64,000 nt of DNA, taken from assembly GCA_963842775.1 (NCBI GenBank), contig CAWJHQ010000001.1, positions 310,001-374,000 on the forward strand. Reading direction: 5' to 3'. This stretch comes from R-RK-3 sp963842775 (GTDB taxonomy: Bacteria > Pseudomonadota > Alphaproteobacteria > Rhizobiales > Rhodomicrobiaceae). The notes beneath the pieces are model-generated. The model ran no database searches and was not told the DNA's origin. It worked only from the letters and a program-made list of their open reading frames with translations. The position numbers and the translations under genes were made by a program. Positions 27,015-37,145 of this stretch are shown here, piece after piece; position 1 is the first letter of the stretch, and the number at the start of each line of letters is the position of its first letter.

Positions 27015-28748
27015 TTGACTCAAGCGCCCTGCGACTTGAACAGCACGCCCGACAGCTGCGCCGAATGGATCGCGCGATTTCTCAAGGCGCGCGGCGTGGA
27101 CCGGATTTTCGGCTTGCAGGGCGGGCACATCCAGCCGATCTGGGATTACGTCGCGCGCCTGGGCATCCGCATCATCGACGTGCGCGACGAGGGCGCGGCT
27201 GTCCACATGGCGCATGCGCATGCGGAGCTGACGGGCCAGCTCGGCGTCGCGATGGTCACGGCGGGACCGGGCGTCACCAACACGGTGACGGCCATGGCGA
27301 ATGCTTCGCTCGCCCGCATGCCGGTGCTGCTGATCGGCGGCTGCACGTCGCGGCCGCAGGCGAATATGGGACCGCTGCAGGACATTCCGCATGTCGACAT
27401 TCTGCGTCCCGTCTGCCGCCAGTCGCGCACTTTGCGCATCGCCGACCAGGTCGTCCGCGAACTGGACGAGGCGGTGTCGCGCGCTTTCGGCGATCTCGGC
27501 GAGCCGGGCCCGGTCTATGTCGAGATTCCCACCGATGTGCTGCGAACGACGGTGCCGCCGCAGCTCGTGCTGGACGAGTGGATGCGGCCGAGGCCCGTCC
27601 GCCGCATCCAGCCCGATCCGGATGCGATCGGAGAAGCGGTCGATGTCCTATGGACCGCCAAGCGGCCGCTCGTGATGACCGGGCGCGGAGCGCGTGGCGC
27701 GGGCGCTGAGCTGGTCCGCCTGCTGGATGCTTGCGGCGCCGTCTATCTCGATACCCAGGAGAGCCGCGGGCTCGTGCCCGCGGAGCATCCATCCGTCGTC
27801 GGCGCGATGCGCGCGGCGGCGATGACGGAGGCCGACATCGTCCTCGTGATCGGCCGGAAGCTCGACTACCAGATGGGCTACGGTTCGCCCGCCGTGTTCC
27901 CGAACGCGCGCTTCCTGCGGATGGCCGACACTGCCGGCGAGCTTGTCGACAATCGTCGCGGCGAGCCGGAGCTCCTGGCCACGCCGAGCCTGGCGCTTGC
28001 GGCCATCGTCGAAGCGGCAGGCAATCGCGCCCCGGCCACCGACAAGCAGTGGACGGAGGGCCTGCGGCGACGCCACGAGGAGCGGATGCTCGGGAGGCAG
28101 CAAGTCCGGCCGCTGTCGGCAGTGACGGCAAGATCCATCCGGCGGCGATTTTCGATGCGATCAAGCAAGTGGCCGACAAGGATTTCATCGCCATCGCCGA
28201 CGGCGGCGATCTCCTGAGCTTCGCCCGGGTCGGGCTCGAAGCGCAGACCTACATGGATGCTGGGCGCCTTCGGCTGTCTCGGCGTCGGCGTGCCGTTCGC
28301 GGTCGCCGCCGCGCTCGCCTTTCCGGGCCGTCAGGTCATCTCGATCAACGGCGACGGCGCCTTCGGCATCAACGCCATGGAGATCGATACGGCCGTCCGC
28401 CATGGGGCGAAGGCGGTGTTCATCGTCTCCAACAATGCCGCGTGGAACATCGAGCGTTTCGACCAGGAGTTCAATTACGGCGGCCGGGTCGTCGGCACGG
28501 TGCTGCGGCACTCCGATTACGCCGGGATGGCGGTGGCGCTCGGCGCCCATGGCGAGCGCGTCGAAAAGCCGGAGGACCTCGCCGGGGCGCTCAGGCGCGC
28601 GCTCGACAACGCGCCCGCGCTCATCGACGTCGTCACGTCGCAAACGGTCGTCTCGTCGGATGCCAGGAAGGGCCTCGGCTTCGTGCCGGATTACCAGGCT
28701 CTCACCGCCTGGGACGATGCCGAGCGCAAGCGCCGCGGCCTGTCGTAA
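27015..28748 (+). CDS. Thiamine pyrophosphate-dependent lyase, acetolactate synthase-like (frameshifted)
   Basis: Three-domain TPP enzyme of about 577 residues. The catalytic Glu is in DVRDEGAAVHMAHA, the middle FAD/DHS-like domain has LVMTGRGARGAG, and the TPP motif is ISINGDGAFGINAMEID with SNNAAWN. TTG at 27015 preceded by AAGGAGGA is the best start. Two breaks: near 28095 (GGG run) and near 28255, where GCTGGGCGCC should read GCTGGCGCC. The family includes acetolactate synthase, benzoylformate decarboxylase and oxalyl-CoA decarboxylase; the neighbouring acyl-CoA ligase would suit the last type, but this is only a suggestion. Confidence 0.78.
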
Positions 28749-28884
28749 AACGCCGGGATCGCCCGCGTTACGCCGCTTCGACAGCAAACATCGCGACCCG
28801 CGTCGGAACTGGCCGCCGCCTCATCAGTTAACGGCATGTCGAGTTCACGACAGGCTTGCCCGGCGAAGGTCAAAGAGCTGGCAC

Positions 28885-30294
28885 ATGACCGTCCTAAAAG
28901 CGCTTCTGGCATCTTTGCTCCTCGTTGTCTTTCTGGGATTGGTGTTTCTCGTCTATGCGTGGCGGCCGGAGATTCCGCCGGTTGAGGCGGATGCGGCCCC
29001 GTCCTTCGAAAAATCCCTGATCAAGCGTGGCGGTGAACTCGCGGCCATCGGCAATTGCGGCGTCTGCCACACGGCGGAGGGCGGCGAATTCCTGGCCGGT
29101 GGCCGTCCGCTCGAGACGCCGTTCGGCAAGATCTATGCCACCAACATCACGCCTGACCGCGATACCGGCATCGGCCGCTGGTCGGAAGAGGCGTTTCAGC
29201 GGGCGATGCACGAGGGCGTCGACCGCGCCGGGCGGCATCTCTATCCGGCTTTTCCCTATGATCATTTCACGCTGGTCAACGATGAGGACAACCGGGCGCT
29301 TTACGCCTATCTCATGAGCCGCAAGGCCGTGAAGGCCGAGACGCCCGCGAACGAACTCCCGTTCCCGCTCAATGTCAGGCTGGCGATCGCCGGCTGGAAG
29401 CTGCTTTATTTCGACGAAGGGCGCTACCAGGCCGACACGTCGAAAAGCGAAAGCTGGAATCGCGGCGCCTATCTCGCCGAGGGGCTGGGCCATTGCGGCG
29501 GGTGCCACACGCCGCGCGACCGGCTCGGCGCGGAGCGCAAGCAGCACCATTTCGCCGGAGCCGAGATCGAGCGCTGGTACGCCTATGCGATCAACCGGCA
29601 ATCTCCCGCGCCGGTGCGGTGGACCGAGGACGCGCTTGCCTTCTATCTGCGCAATGGGTGGCATCAGGAGCACGGCATGGCGCGCGGCCCGATGGTGCCG
29701 GTCGTGGAGAATTTGTCGGCGGTGCCCGAGGCGGATGTTCGCGCCATCGCAACTTATGTCGGAGCCGAGACGCAGCAGGCCGAGCTTGGCCCATCGGCGG
29801 CTGGGGAGACAACCGCGGCAATCCCGGCGCAGCCCCGGCGGGAACAGCTCGCCTCCGCCGATAGCCTTGCCTCGCCGCCGCCCATCACCGACGCCGATGC
29901 CGGCGATCCCGGAGCAAAAATCTACGCCGCCGCCTGCGCGAATTGCCATGAGGCGGGCCGTCCGCTGCCGTTCGGAGGCCTCAATCTGGCGCTCAGCACC
30001 GCCATGCACGGGCCGACACCGCATAATGTCGTCAATGTCACGCTTTACGGACTGCCGTCGCGGCCCGGCGAGGCGAGCCCGATCATGCCCGGCTTTCGCA
30101 GCAGCCTGACCGATGCGCAGCTCGAAGCGCTGCTTGGATATCTGCGCAGCCGTTTCAGCGACCGGCCGGCTTGGCAGGACGTGGGCAAGATCATCCGTGA
30201 GGCGCGTGGCGGCGAGACCGCCCCGACCCTGTACCCTTCGCCCGGGATGGGAACCGCGCCGGCCAATCCAAGTCAGAAAGGCGCAGCATGGTAA
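28885..30294 (+). CDS. Triheme membrane-anchored cytochrome c
   Basis: 469-residue cytochrome with an N-terminal anchor helix (residues 5-25) and three c-type heme motifs: CGVCH (58-62), CGGCH (204-208) and CANCH (351-355). This is the layout of the cytochrome subunit of membrane-bound alcohol/aldehyde dehydrogenases. The next two genes encode the FeS and molybdopterin subunits, so it should carry electrons from the molybdenum hydroxylase to the respiratory chain. Its stop overlaps the FeS subunit start (ATGGTAA). Confidence 0.92.
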   Translation: MTVLKALLASLLLVVFLGLVFLVYAWRPEIPPVEADAAPSFEKSLIKRGGELAAIGNCGVCHTAEGGEFLAGGRPLETPFGKIYATNITPDRDTGIGRWSEEAFQRAMHEGVDRAGRHLYPAFPYDHFTLVNDEDNRALYAYLMSRKAVKAETPANELPFPLNVRLAIAGWKLLYFDEGRYQADTSKSESWNRGAYLAEGLGHCGGCHTPRDRLGAERKQHHFAGAEIERWYAYAINRQSPAPVRWTEDALAFYLRNGWHQEHGMARGPMVPVVENLSAVPEADVRAIATYVGAETQQAELGPSAAGETTAAIPAQPRREQLASADSLASPPPITDADAGDPGAKIYAAACANCHEAGRPLPFGGLNLALSTAMHGPTPHNVVNVTLYGLPSRPGEASPIMPGFRSSLTDAQLEALLGYLRSRFSDRPAWQDVGKIIREARGGETAPTLYPSPGMGTAPANPSQKGAAW

Positions 30295-30779
30295 GCCTGA
30301 GCGTGAATGGCGAGCGCCACGACATCGATGCCGATCCCGAGACGCCGCTGCTGTACATCCTGCGCGACGACCTCAAGCTGAACGGCGCGAAATATGGCTG
30401 CGGCCTCGGCCAATGCGGTTCCTGCACGGTGATGGTCGATGGCGAGGCGGCGTTTTCCTGCCTCGTGCCGGTGCTGCTGCTGGAGGGGAAGGAGATCACC
30501 ACGCTCGAAGGGCTGGGCACCATCGACAATCCCGGTCCGATGCAGCGCGCCTTCATCGAGGAGCAGGCGGCGCAATGCGGCTACTGCATCCCCGGCATGA
30601 TGATGCGCGCCCAAGCGCTGCTGCAGAAAAATCCGCAAGCGTCCGACGCCGAGATTCGCACGCATCTCCAGCCCAATCTGTGCCGCTGCGGCACGCATAT
30701 GCGCATCATGCGCGCCGTGAAGCGCGCGGCGGTGATGATGCAGACGGCGGTGGCGAACGGGCAGGGAGGCCGCTCATGA
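30288..30779 (+). CDS. (2Fe-2S) small subunit of a molybdenum hydroxylase
   Basis: 163-residue FeS subunit of the xanthine oxidase family. The plant-type ferredoxin cluster cysteines are in YGCGLGQCGSCTVMVDG and FSCLVP; the second cluster is in QCGYCIPGMMM and NLCRCGTH. No signal peptide; it would be exported together with the large subunit. Overlaps both neighbours. Confidence 0.93.
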   Translation: MVSLSVNGERHDIDADPETPLLYILRDDLKLNGAKYGCGLGQCGSCTVMVDGEAAFSCLVPVLLLEGKEITTLEGLGTIDNPGPMQRAFIEEQAAQCGYCIPGMMMRAQALLQKNPQASDAEIRTHLQPNLCRCGTHMRIMRAVKRAAVMMQTAVANGQGGRS

Positions 30780-33020
30780 TGCGAGACCCGCTCGTGCTGT
30801 CGCGGCGAAGCGTATTGGCTGGAACCGGCGCGTTGCTTGTCAGCTTTTCGGCGAGCCGAGTGTGGGCGCAGGCTGCCGACGCTCAACCTGCGCCGGCGGC
30901 GCGCGCCAGCGCCGAGGCCGGGCAGCCTCAAGGAGACGCCGTTCCTGGATTCATGGATTCGGATCGATGCCAGGAGTGAGATCACCATCTTCACCGGCAA
31001 GGCGGAGCTGGGCCAAGGCATCAAGACCGCCGTGCTTCAGGTCGCGGCCGAGGAGCTGGACGTTCCGTTCGAGGGGCTGAAACTGGTCACGGCGGATACC
31101 ACCCGGACGCCGAATGAGGGCTACACGGCCGGCAGCCAGTCGATGCCGGAAAGCGCGACGGCCGTGCGCCATGCCGCCGCCCAGGTTCGCGAAATCCTGA
31201 TTGGCGAGGCAGCCAACCGCGCCGGAGTGCCGGCCGACCAGCTTCGTGCGGAGAACGGCGCCGTGCTCGCGCCTGACGGCCGCCGCTTCGTCTACGGGGA
31301 CCTCGTATCCGACACGCTCCTGCATGTCGAGGCGCAGCCGCAATCCCGCCTGCGGGGCGCTGAGACGTTCAAGGTGATGGGCAAGTCGATACCGCGTCTC
31401 GACATTCCGGCGAAAGTGACCGGGGCGACCACCTACGTTCAGGATCTGCGCCCGGAAGGCATGGTGCATGGGCGCGTCGTTCGCCCTCCGAGCTATGGCG
31501 CGCGGCTCGTCAATGTGGATACAAGCGCCGTTGAGCGGATGCCGGGCGTGATGGCGGTCGTGCGGGACGGCAGTTTCCTCGCCGTCGTGGCCGGGCGGGA
31601 GTTTCAGGCGATCAAGGCGATGCGCGCTTTGGCCGAGGCCGCGGAGTGGACGGAGAAGCCGGGGCTGCCAAGCGAAGCCGGTCTGCCCGCTGCGATCATG
31701 TCGCTCCGCGCCGAGACCAAGACGATCCACGATCAGCATGACGCAGTCGCGGATGCGCGGACGACGCTGGAGGCCACCTACACCAAACCCTATGTCATGC
31801 ATGGCTCGATCGGCCCGTCTTGCGCCGTCGCGCTGGCTGAACCGAACGGCATGACGATCTGGAGCCACACGCAGGGCGTCTATCCCGATCGGAGCGCCAT
31901 CGCCGAGATGCTGCGCATGCCGCCGGAGCAGCTCCGCATCGTTCACATGGATGGGTCGGGCTGCTATGGCCATAATGGCGCGGACGATGCCGCCGCCGAT
32001 GCGGCGCTGATCGCGCGAGCCGTTCCCGGCCGCCCGGTGCGGGTGCAATGGATGCGCGAGCAGGAACATGCCTGGGAGCCCTATGGCCCGGCGATGGTGA
32101 CGAAGGTGCGTGGCTCGCTGGGCGCGGATGGCCGCATCGTCGATTGGGACTACAGCTTGTGGAGCAACGCCCATTCCACCCGACCGGGACCTGCGGGCGC
32201 GCTGATCGCCGCCCGTCATCTGGCGCAAGCGTTTCCGGAACCGGCGCCGAAGCCGATCCCGCTGCCTTCAGGAGGCGCCAGTCGCAACTCCGTTCCGCTG
32301 TATAAATTCGCCAATGTGCGGGTGGTCGAGCATTTCCTGCCCGAGATGCCGCTGCGTGTGTCGGCGCTTCGGGCGCTCGGCGGTTATATGAACGTGTTCG
32401 CCATAGAGAGCTTCATGGACGAGCTGGCGGAAGCGGCGGATGCCGATCCGGTCGAGTTCCGTCTCCGGCATCTGGAAGATCCGCGCGCCCGCGACGTCGT
32501 CACCGCGGCGGCGGAACGCTTCGGCTGGCCGGCGAAGGGCAAGGCGGCGGACGGACACGGCTATGGCTTCGGCTTTGCGCGCTACAAGAATTTTGCGTCC
32601 TACTGCGCCGTAGCAGTGGAAGTTGAGGTCTCTCCCGACACCGGCCGCGCGCGGCTGGTGCGTGCGGCGAGTGCGGTCGATGCGGGACAGGTCGTCAATC
32701 CGGACGGGCTTACCAACCAGATCGAGGGGGCGATCCTGCAGTCGACGAGCTGGACGCTTTACGAAAAGGTGGGCTTCGACGACACGCGCATCACCACCAT
32801 CGATTGGGCGACCTATCCGATCTTGCGCTTCGACTCGGTCCCCGAAGCGGTCGACGTCGAGATCGTCAACCGTCCCAATCTGCCGTTCCTCGGCAGCGGC
32901 GAGACGGCACAAGGACCCACCGCCGCAGCGATCGGCAACGCGGTGTCGCGCGCCATAGGCGTGCGGCTGCGCGACCTCCCGCTCACCCATGAACGCATCC
33001 GCGCGGCGGTGAACGCGTAG
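30776..33020 (+). CDS. Molybdopterin-binding aldehyde/N-heterocycle oxidoreductase, large subunit (frameshifted)
   Basis: Xanthine oxidase-family large subunit of the isoquinoline 1-oxidoreductase/nicotinate dehydrogenase type, about 747 residues. The N-terminus MMRDPLVLSRRSVLAGTGAL carries a twin-arginine signal, fitting periplasmic activity with cytochrome c as acceptor. The start ATG overlaps the FeS subunit's TGA. A frameshift lies near 30925, between the signal region and LKETPFLDSWIRIDA. Cofactor motifs FTGKAELGQGIKTAV, GSGCYGHNGADDAAADA and LRALGGYMNVFAIESF are present; the C-terminal GSGETAQGPTAAAIGNA contains the active-site Glu. Substrate unknown. Confidence 0.88.
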
Positions 33021-33255
33021 CTGCCAAGGGTTCGGATTTGGTGTCCGCGTCCGGAGTCGTGGGAGGCGTCGGCTGATGCCGATTGCTCCGATAAATCTCG
33101 CCAAGTTTTTTTCTTGAGAATCATCCGTCCGGGGGACGCGCGCCGGCCGCGTGCTCGGTATCTTTGCGATGTGATTGCCCTGCCGTGCGAGGTCTCGTCG
33201 CGGGGCATCGCGGCGCGGGTGAACGCCTCGGAAATCAAGGAGAGAGTGTCTCGTA

Positions 33256-35139
33256 ATGACAAAGCCCAATGTGTTCGAGCAGATGGTTCCCGATCTGGAG
33301 TTCACCCGCGACCACGCATTCCCCGAGAACGCGTTGGGTACCGATAGCGCACTTGCACCGGAGGCTTTGCCCCCGGCCGGCCGCCCATTGCCGACGATCC
33401 CCATCATCGAGGATGTCGTGCTGCTGAGCACGATCGTTGGAACGGAAGGCCGCGATGTGCTCTTTGGCACGAACGGCACCGACGACATCTATGGCCTGGG
33501 CGGCAATGACGAGCTCTATGGCCTCGGTGGCGGGGATTGGCTTGATGGCGGAGCCGGCAACGATTTTCTGGACGGCGGGGCCGAGAACGACGTCATTTTC
33601 GGCGGTTCGGGCAACGACACGATCGTAGGAGGAACCGGCGACGACCTGCTCTATGGCGACGACGGCACGATCAACACCAGCGGTCGCGACAACATCGAAG
33701 GCGGCTTTGGCAACGATACGCTTTATGGCGGACTGGGCGATGATATTCTCAGTGGCGGCGACGGGAATGATTACCTGAACGGGGGCGGCGGCAGCGACCT
33801 GCTCAGCGGCGGGGCGGGCTACGATACGCTCTTTGCGGGCGTCGGTGCGGCGTGGATTTTCGGTGGCGATGGCTACGATACCGTCGATTACGCGCAGGCA
33901 ACAAGCGGGGTCGCGGTCAATCTGTTCAACACGTCGCTAAATGGCGGCGCCGCGGCGGGGCATGTCTATATCGACGTCGAAAAATTTTTGCTGTCCGCCC
34001 ATGCCGATATCTTCACGGGTTCGGAAATCACCGACATTGTATCCGGTGGTGGAGGCGACGACACGCTCATCGGCGGCGCGGGCGATGATCAGATGCAAGG
34101 CTACGATGGCATCGACTTCCTGTATGGCGGCGACGGCGGTGACTCGCTCTACGGCGAGAGGGGTGACGACTGGTTGTACGGCGAGGGGGGCGACGATTGG
34201 CTGTACGGCGGGGCGGGAAATGACCGGCTGGACGGCGGCGACAACGATGACTTCATGTTTAGCGACGAGGGAGATGACACACTGCTCGGCGGTGAAGGCG
34301 ACGACTTGATGCAAGGCGGTACGGGCGCCGATATTCTATCCGGCGGCAACGGGTTCGATACGGCGAACTATCAGACCTCGGACGTAGGGGTCAGCATCGA
34401 TCTCGGCAAAGCATCGTCGACCTGGACCGGCGAGGCGCAGGGCGACACTCTGAGTTCGATCGAGTCCTTCAGGCTGACGAATTTCGACGAGATTTTCCGA
34501 GGGGACGCCAATGCCAACACCGTCTCTGCCGCAACTGGAAACGATCAGATTTACGGGATGGGGGGCGACGACACACTGACCGGCGGCCGCGGCAGTGACA
34601 GCCTCTATGGCGGCGACGGAAATGACGTCCTGAATGGCGGTGGCGGGTTCATCCATACCGACGATGACGACTACCTGCAAGGCAATGCCGGCAACGACAT
34701 CCTGTTGGGAGGTATCGGCAATGACCGGATGGTCGGCGGTACCGGGAATGACACGCTGTGGGGCGGGGTCGGCGGGGATTACCTCGTCGGCAATGAACAG
34801 GCCGACATCTTCGAATACCGGAGTGTGCAGGAGTTGCAGAATGTCGTTGAGAGGGACGCCAATCAGCTGGATCAGATCGTCGACTTCACACAAGGCCAGG
34901 ACAAGATCGATCTATCCCAGATCGATGCCAATGAGGCTGTCGACGGCGACCAGGCGTTCATCTACCTCGCCAATCCCGGCAGTCACACCGGCGACTGGTC
35001 CGGCTATGTCTGGGCGACGGCGAACAGCCAGAGCGGCATCTCCCTGCTCAACGTCTCGACCGACGCGGACGCCGCCCCGGAGATGCAGATCTACATGTCG
35101 CACGCCTATATTTTCACGGCTGGCGATTTCATCCTCTGA
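33256..35139 (+). CDS. RTX (hemolysin-type) calcium-binding repeat protein
   Basis: 627-residue protein made almost entirely of GGxGxDxLxGG nonapeptide repeats that bind Ca2+ and fold as parallel beta-rolls. Roughly residues 60-200, 265-370 and 425-520 form repeat blocks, separated by two similar linkers (GVAVNLFNTSLNGG; GVSIDLGKASSTWTG). The C-terminus (DQIVDFTQGQDKIDLSQID ... FTAGDFIL) resembles the serralysin M10 C-terminal domain and ends in a DFIL-type type I secretion signal. The N-terminal 60 residues show no enzymatic domain. AGGAGAG before 33256 supports the start. No type I secretion genes are nearby, so export must use a system elsewhere. Confidence 0.92.
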   Translation: MTKPNVFEQMVPDLEFTRDHAFPENALGTDSALAPEALPPAGRPLPTIPIIEDVVLLSTIVGTEGRDVLFGTNGTDDIYGLGGNDELYGLGGGDWLDGGAGNDFLDGGAENDVIFGGSGNDTIVGGTGDDLLYGDDGTINTSGRDNIEGGFGNDTLYGGLGDDILSGGDGNDYLNGGGGSDLLSGGAGYDTLFAGVGAAWIFGGDGYDTVDYAQATSGVAVNLFNTSLNGGAAAGHVYIDVEKFLLSAHADIFTGSEITDIVSGGGGDDTLIGGAGDDQMQGYDGIDFLYGGDGGDSLYGERGDDWLYGEGGDDWLYGGAGNDRLDGGDNDDFMFSDEGDDTLLGGEGDDLMQGGTGADILSGGNGFDTANYQTSDVGVSIDLGKASSTWTGEAQGDTLSSIESFRLTNFDEIFRGDANANTVSAATGNDQIYGMGGDDTLTGGRGSDSLYGGDGNDVLNGGGGFIHTDDDDYLQGNAGNDILLGGIGNDRMVGGTGNDTLWGGVGGDYLVGNEQADIFEYRSVQELQNVVERDANQLDQIVDFTQGQDKIDLSQIDANEAVDGDQAFIYLANPGSHTGDWSGYVWATANSQSGISLLNVSTDADAAPEMQIYMSHAYIFTAGDFIL

Positions 35140-35159
35140 CCGGCCGCTTTCCGGCCGGT
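35139..35159 (+). terminator. Stem-loop at the end of the RTX gene
   Basis: ACCGGCC (35139-35145) pairs with GGCCGGT (35153-35159) around a 7-base loop, overlapping the stop codon. No T-run follows, so it would be a weak or factor-assisted terminator. Confidence 0.35.
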
Positions 35160-35307
35160 GACCAACGCCGGCCATTGAGTGGAATGTCAAACACGCGCAT
35201 AGCTGTGGTTTCCACATGCAGCGGTGCTTGTGCTCCGCCGCCATTTGAAGGCAGATTTGCGGGAGGCATCGCCATCGATGCCCCAGCGAAGGCGGACAAT
35301 TCAGTCA

Positions 35308-36202
35308 ATGCGCGTCGATTTTCTTGGGCTGCAAGCCTTCCTGTCGATCGCCGAGCGCGGCAGCTTTCGTCATGCGGCGGCGCATCTGGGGATAACGCAA
35401 ACCGCTCTCAGCCATCGCATCAAGAAATTCGAGGAGCAGGTTCAGGTGACGCTGCTGACCCGCACGACGCGGCAGGTCGCCCTGACGCCGGCCGGAGTTC
35501 TCGCTGCTTCCCAGGGCCCAGCAGTTGATCGAACAGGCGCAGCATTTGTTCGACGAACTCAACTCGCAGGCCACCGCGCGCCAGGAAAATCTGGCCATTG
35601 GCTGTCTCGCGTCGGCCGCGATCCATTTCCTGCCAGGCGTGCTCGCCGAGTTTCGCCAGTTCTATCCTGCCACGGCCATTCGCATTTACGACAATTCGGC
35701 CAATGAGATCGCCGAACGGGTGCAGAAAGGCGACGCGGAATTCGGCATTACGATCCTGGGGACCAACCGATGGGATCTGGAGATGATCCCACTCGTGAAG
35801 GAGCCGTTCGTACTGATCTGCCGTGACGATCATGAATTCGCACCGCGACGCTCCCTGAAATGGTCGCAGCTCGAGGGTGTTCCGCTCATCCGCGTGAGCG
35901 CCCGGACGGGCAACCGGATGCTCATCGATGACGCCCTCGGTGGGCGCAGCGAGGCGATGAACTGGGCTTATGAGGTCCAGCATGTCGCGAGCGCGGTGTC
36001 GCTTGTTGCAGCCGGTGTCGGTTGCACCGTTCTTCCGCGTCTGGCCATCAATATCGCCGCAGAGCCGACGCTCGTCGCTGTCCCGCTCCGCGATCCCGGC
36101 ATCACGCGCACATTGGGCGCGGTGACAAGGCGCGGCGTTCCCCTGAGCGAGCCTGCGCGCAAGCTGTTGAAGCTGATCGAGATCAGACTTCAGAAGCGCT
36201 AA
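35308..36202 (+). CDS. LysR-family transcriptional regulator (frameshifted)
   Basis: About 297 residues. N-terminal winged helix (FLSIAERGSFRHAAAHLGIT, about residues 8-27) and a LysR substrate-binding domain (LAIGCLASAAIHFLPGVLAE; EFGITILGTNRW). One extra base near 35504 breaks the frame in the linker helix; deleting it gives ALTPAGVLLLPRAQQLIEQ. The start MRVDFLGLQAF at 35308 is the usual LysR beginning. It is in the same direction as, and 117 bases before, the gal/lig-type genes, so it probably senses an intermediate of that pathway. Confidence 0.83.
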
Positions 36203-36319
36203 CGGCATGTCGCGGCAATTCATGAATGAAATTGCATAATCACCGAGCCGTTCTCATTTGATTTCAGCTTCTGCGGCGGTGAGGATCGTTCCCGCTTCGA
36301 TCAACGGGATCATGCCGCA

Positions 36320-37145
36320 GTGCCAGAAGACAAAATCACCCGGATCGCCTTCATCGGCTTCGGCGAGGTCGGTCAGCGTTTTGCCGCCGGGCTTCTGCGC
36401 GCAAGCGGCGTCGACGATCGCCGCATACGACCTTATTTTTGACGATCCTGTGCATGGACGCGAACGTATGGCGATCGCCGAGGCGATGGGCGTGGCCCCG
36501 GCCCACAGTTCCGCCGACGCCTGCCGTGAGGCCGCGATCGTCATCTCGGCGGTCACGGCCGACGCGGTTGAGGCGGCAGCTCTGGATGCGGGACGCCACC
36601 TGTCGCCCGCGCAGACCTTCTTCGACGTGAACTCGGCCTCCCCATCGACCAAGCGCCGCGCGGCGAGCCATGTCGAAGCGGCGGGCGCCCGGTATGTCGA
36701 GGGAGCGATAATGGCCGCCGTGCCCGGTCCCGGAATTCGTGTGCCGATTTTGGCCGGAGGGCCGTCAGCAGACGATTTAGCCGCGCTGCTCAACAATCTC
36801 GGCATGAATATTACGCCCGTCGGCGCCGCATACGGCATGGCCTCCACGATCAAACTGTGCCGCAGCATCATCATCAAGGGGCTGGAGGCGCTGATTGTCG
36901 ATTGCGCCAGCGCGGCGCGGCAGGCCGATGTCGAGCATGAGGTGTTTTCGAGCCTGGCGGAGACCTTCCCCTCCATCGACTGGCCGCGGCTCGCCGAGAC
37001 CATGGCGGAACGCGTCGCAATACACGGACGCCGGCGCGCCGCCGAGATGCATGAGGCGGCGGATATGCTCGCCGAAATGGGGATCGATGCCGCTCTGGCG
37101 CGAGCGGTCGCCGAGGCGCAGGCACGGGGAGCGGGGCAGTCTTGA
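36320..37145 (+). CDS. 6-phosphogluconate dehydrogenase-like NAD-binding protein with DUF1932 (frameshifted)
   Basis: Beta-hydroxyacid dehydrogenase-type protein, about 275 residues. The Rossmann motif ITRIAFIGFGEVGQRFA is encoded from a GTG at 36320, but in another frame than the rest; the break is near 36420, before AAYDLIFDDP. The catalytic-region segment EGAIMAAVPGPG and the Lys in STIKLCRSIIIKGLEAL match the family, and the C-terminus (GRRRAAEMHEAADMLAEMG) is the DUF1932 domain. The gene overlaps the next one by 4 bases (TTGA), so they are coupled. Its role in the aromatic operon is unknown; it may reduce or oxidise a hydroxy- or keto-acid intermediate. Confidence 0.75.

Noticed and set aside
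33440..34800. Regularly spaced short repeats, at first sight CRISPR-like or a minisatellite
   Set aside because: They are the codons of RTX nonapeptides in an intact reading frame; repeats are degenerate, and no cas genes exist.
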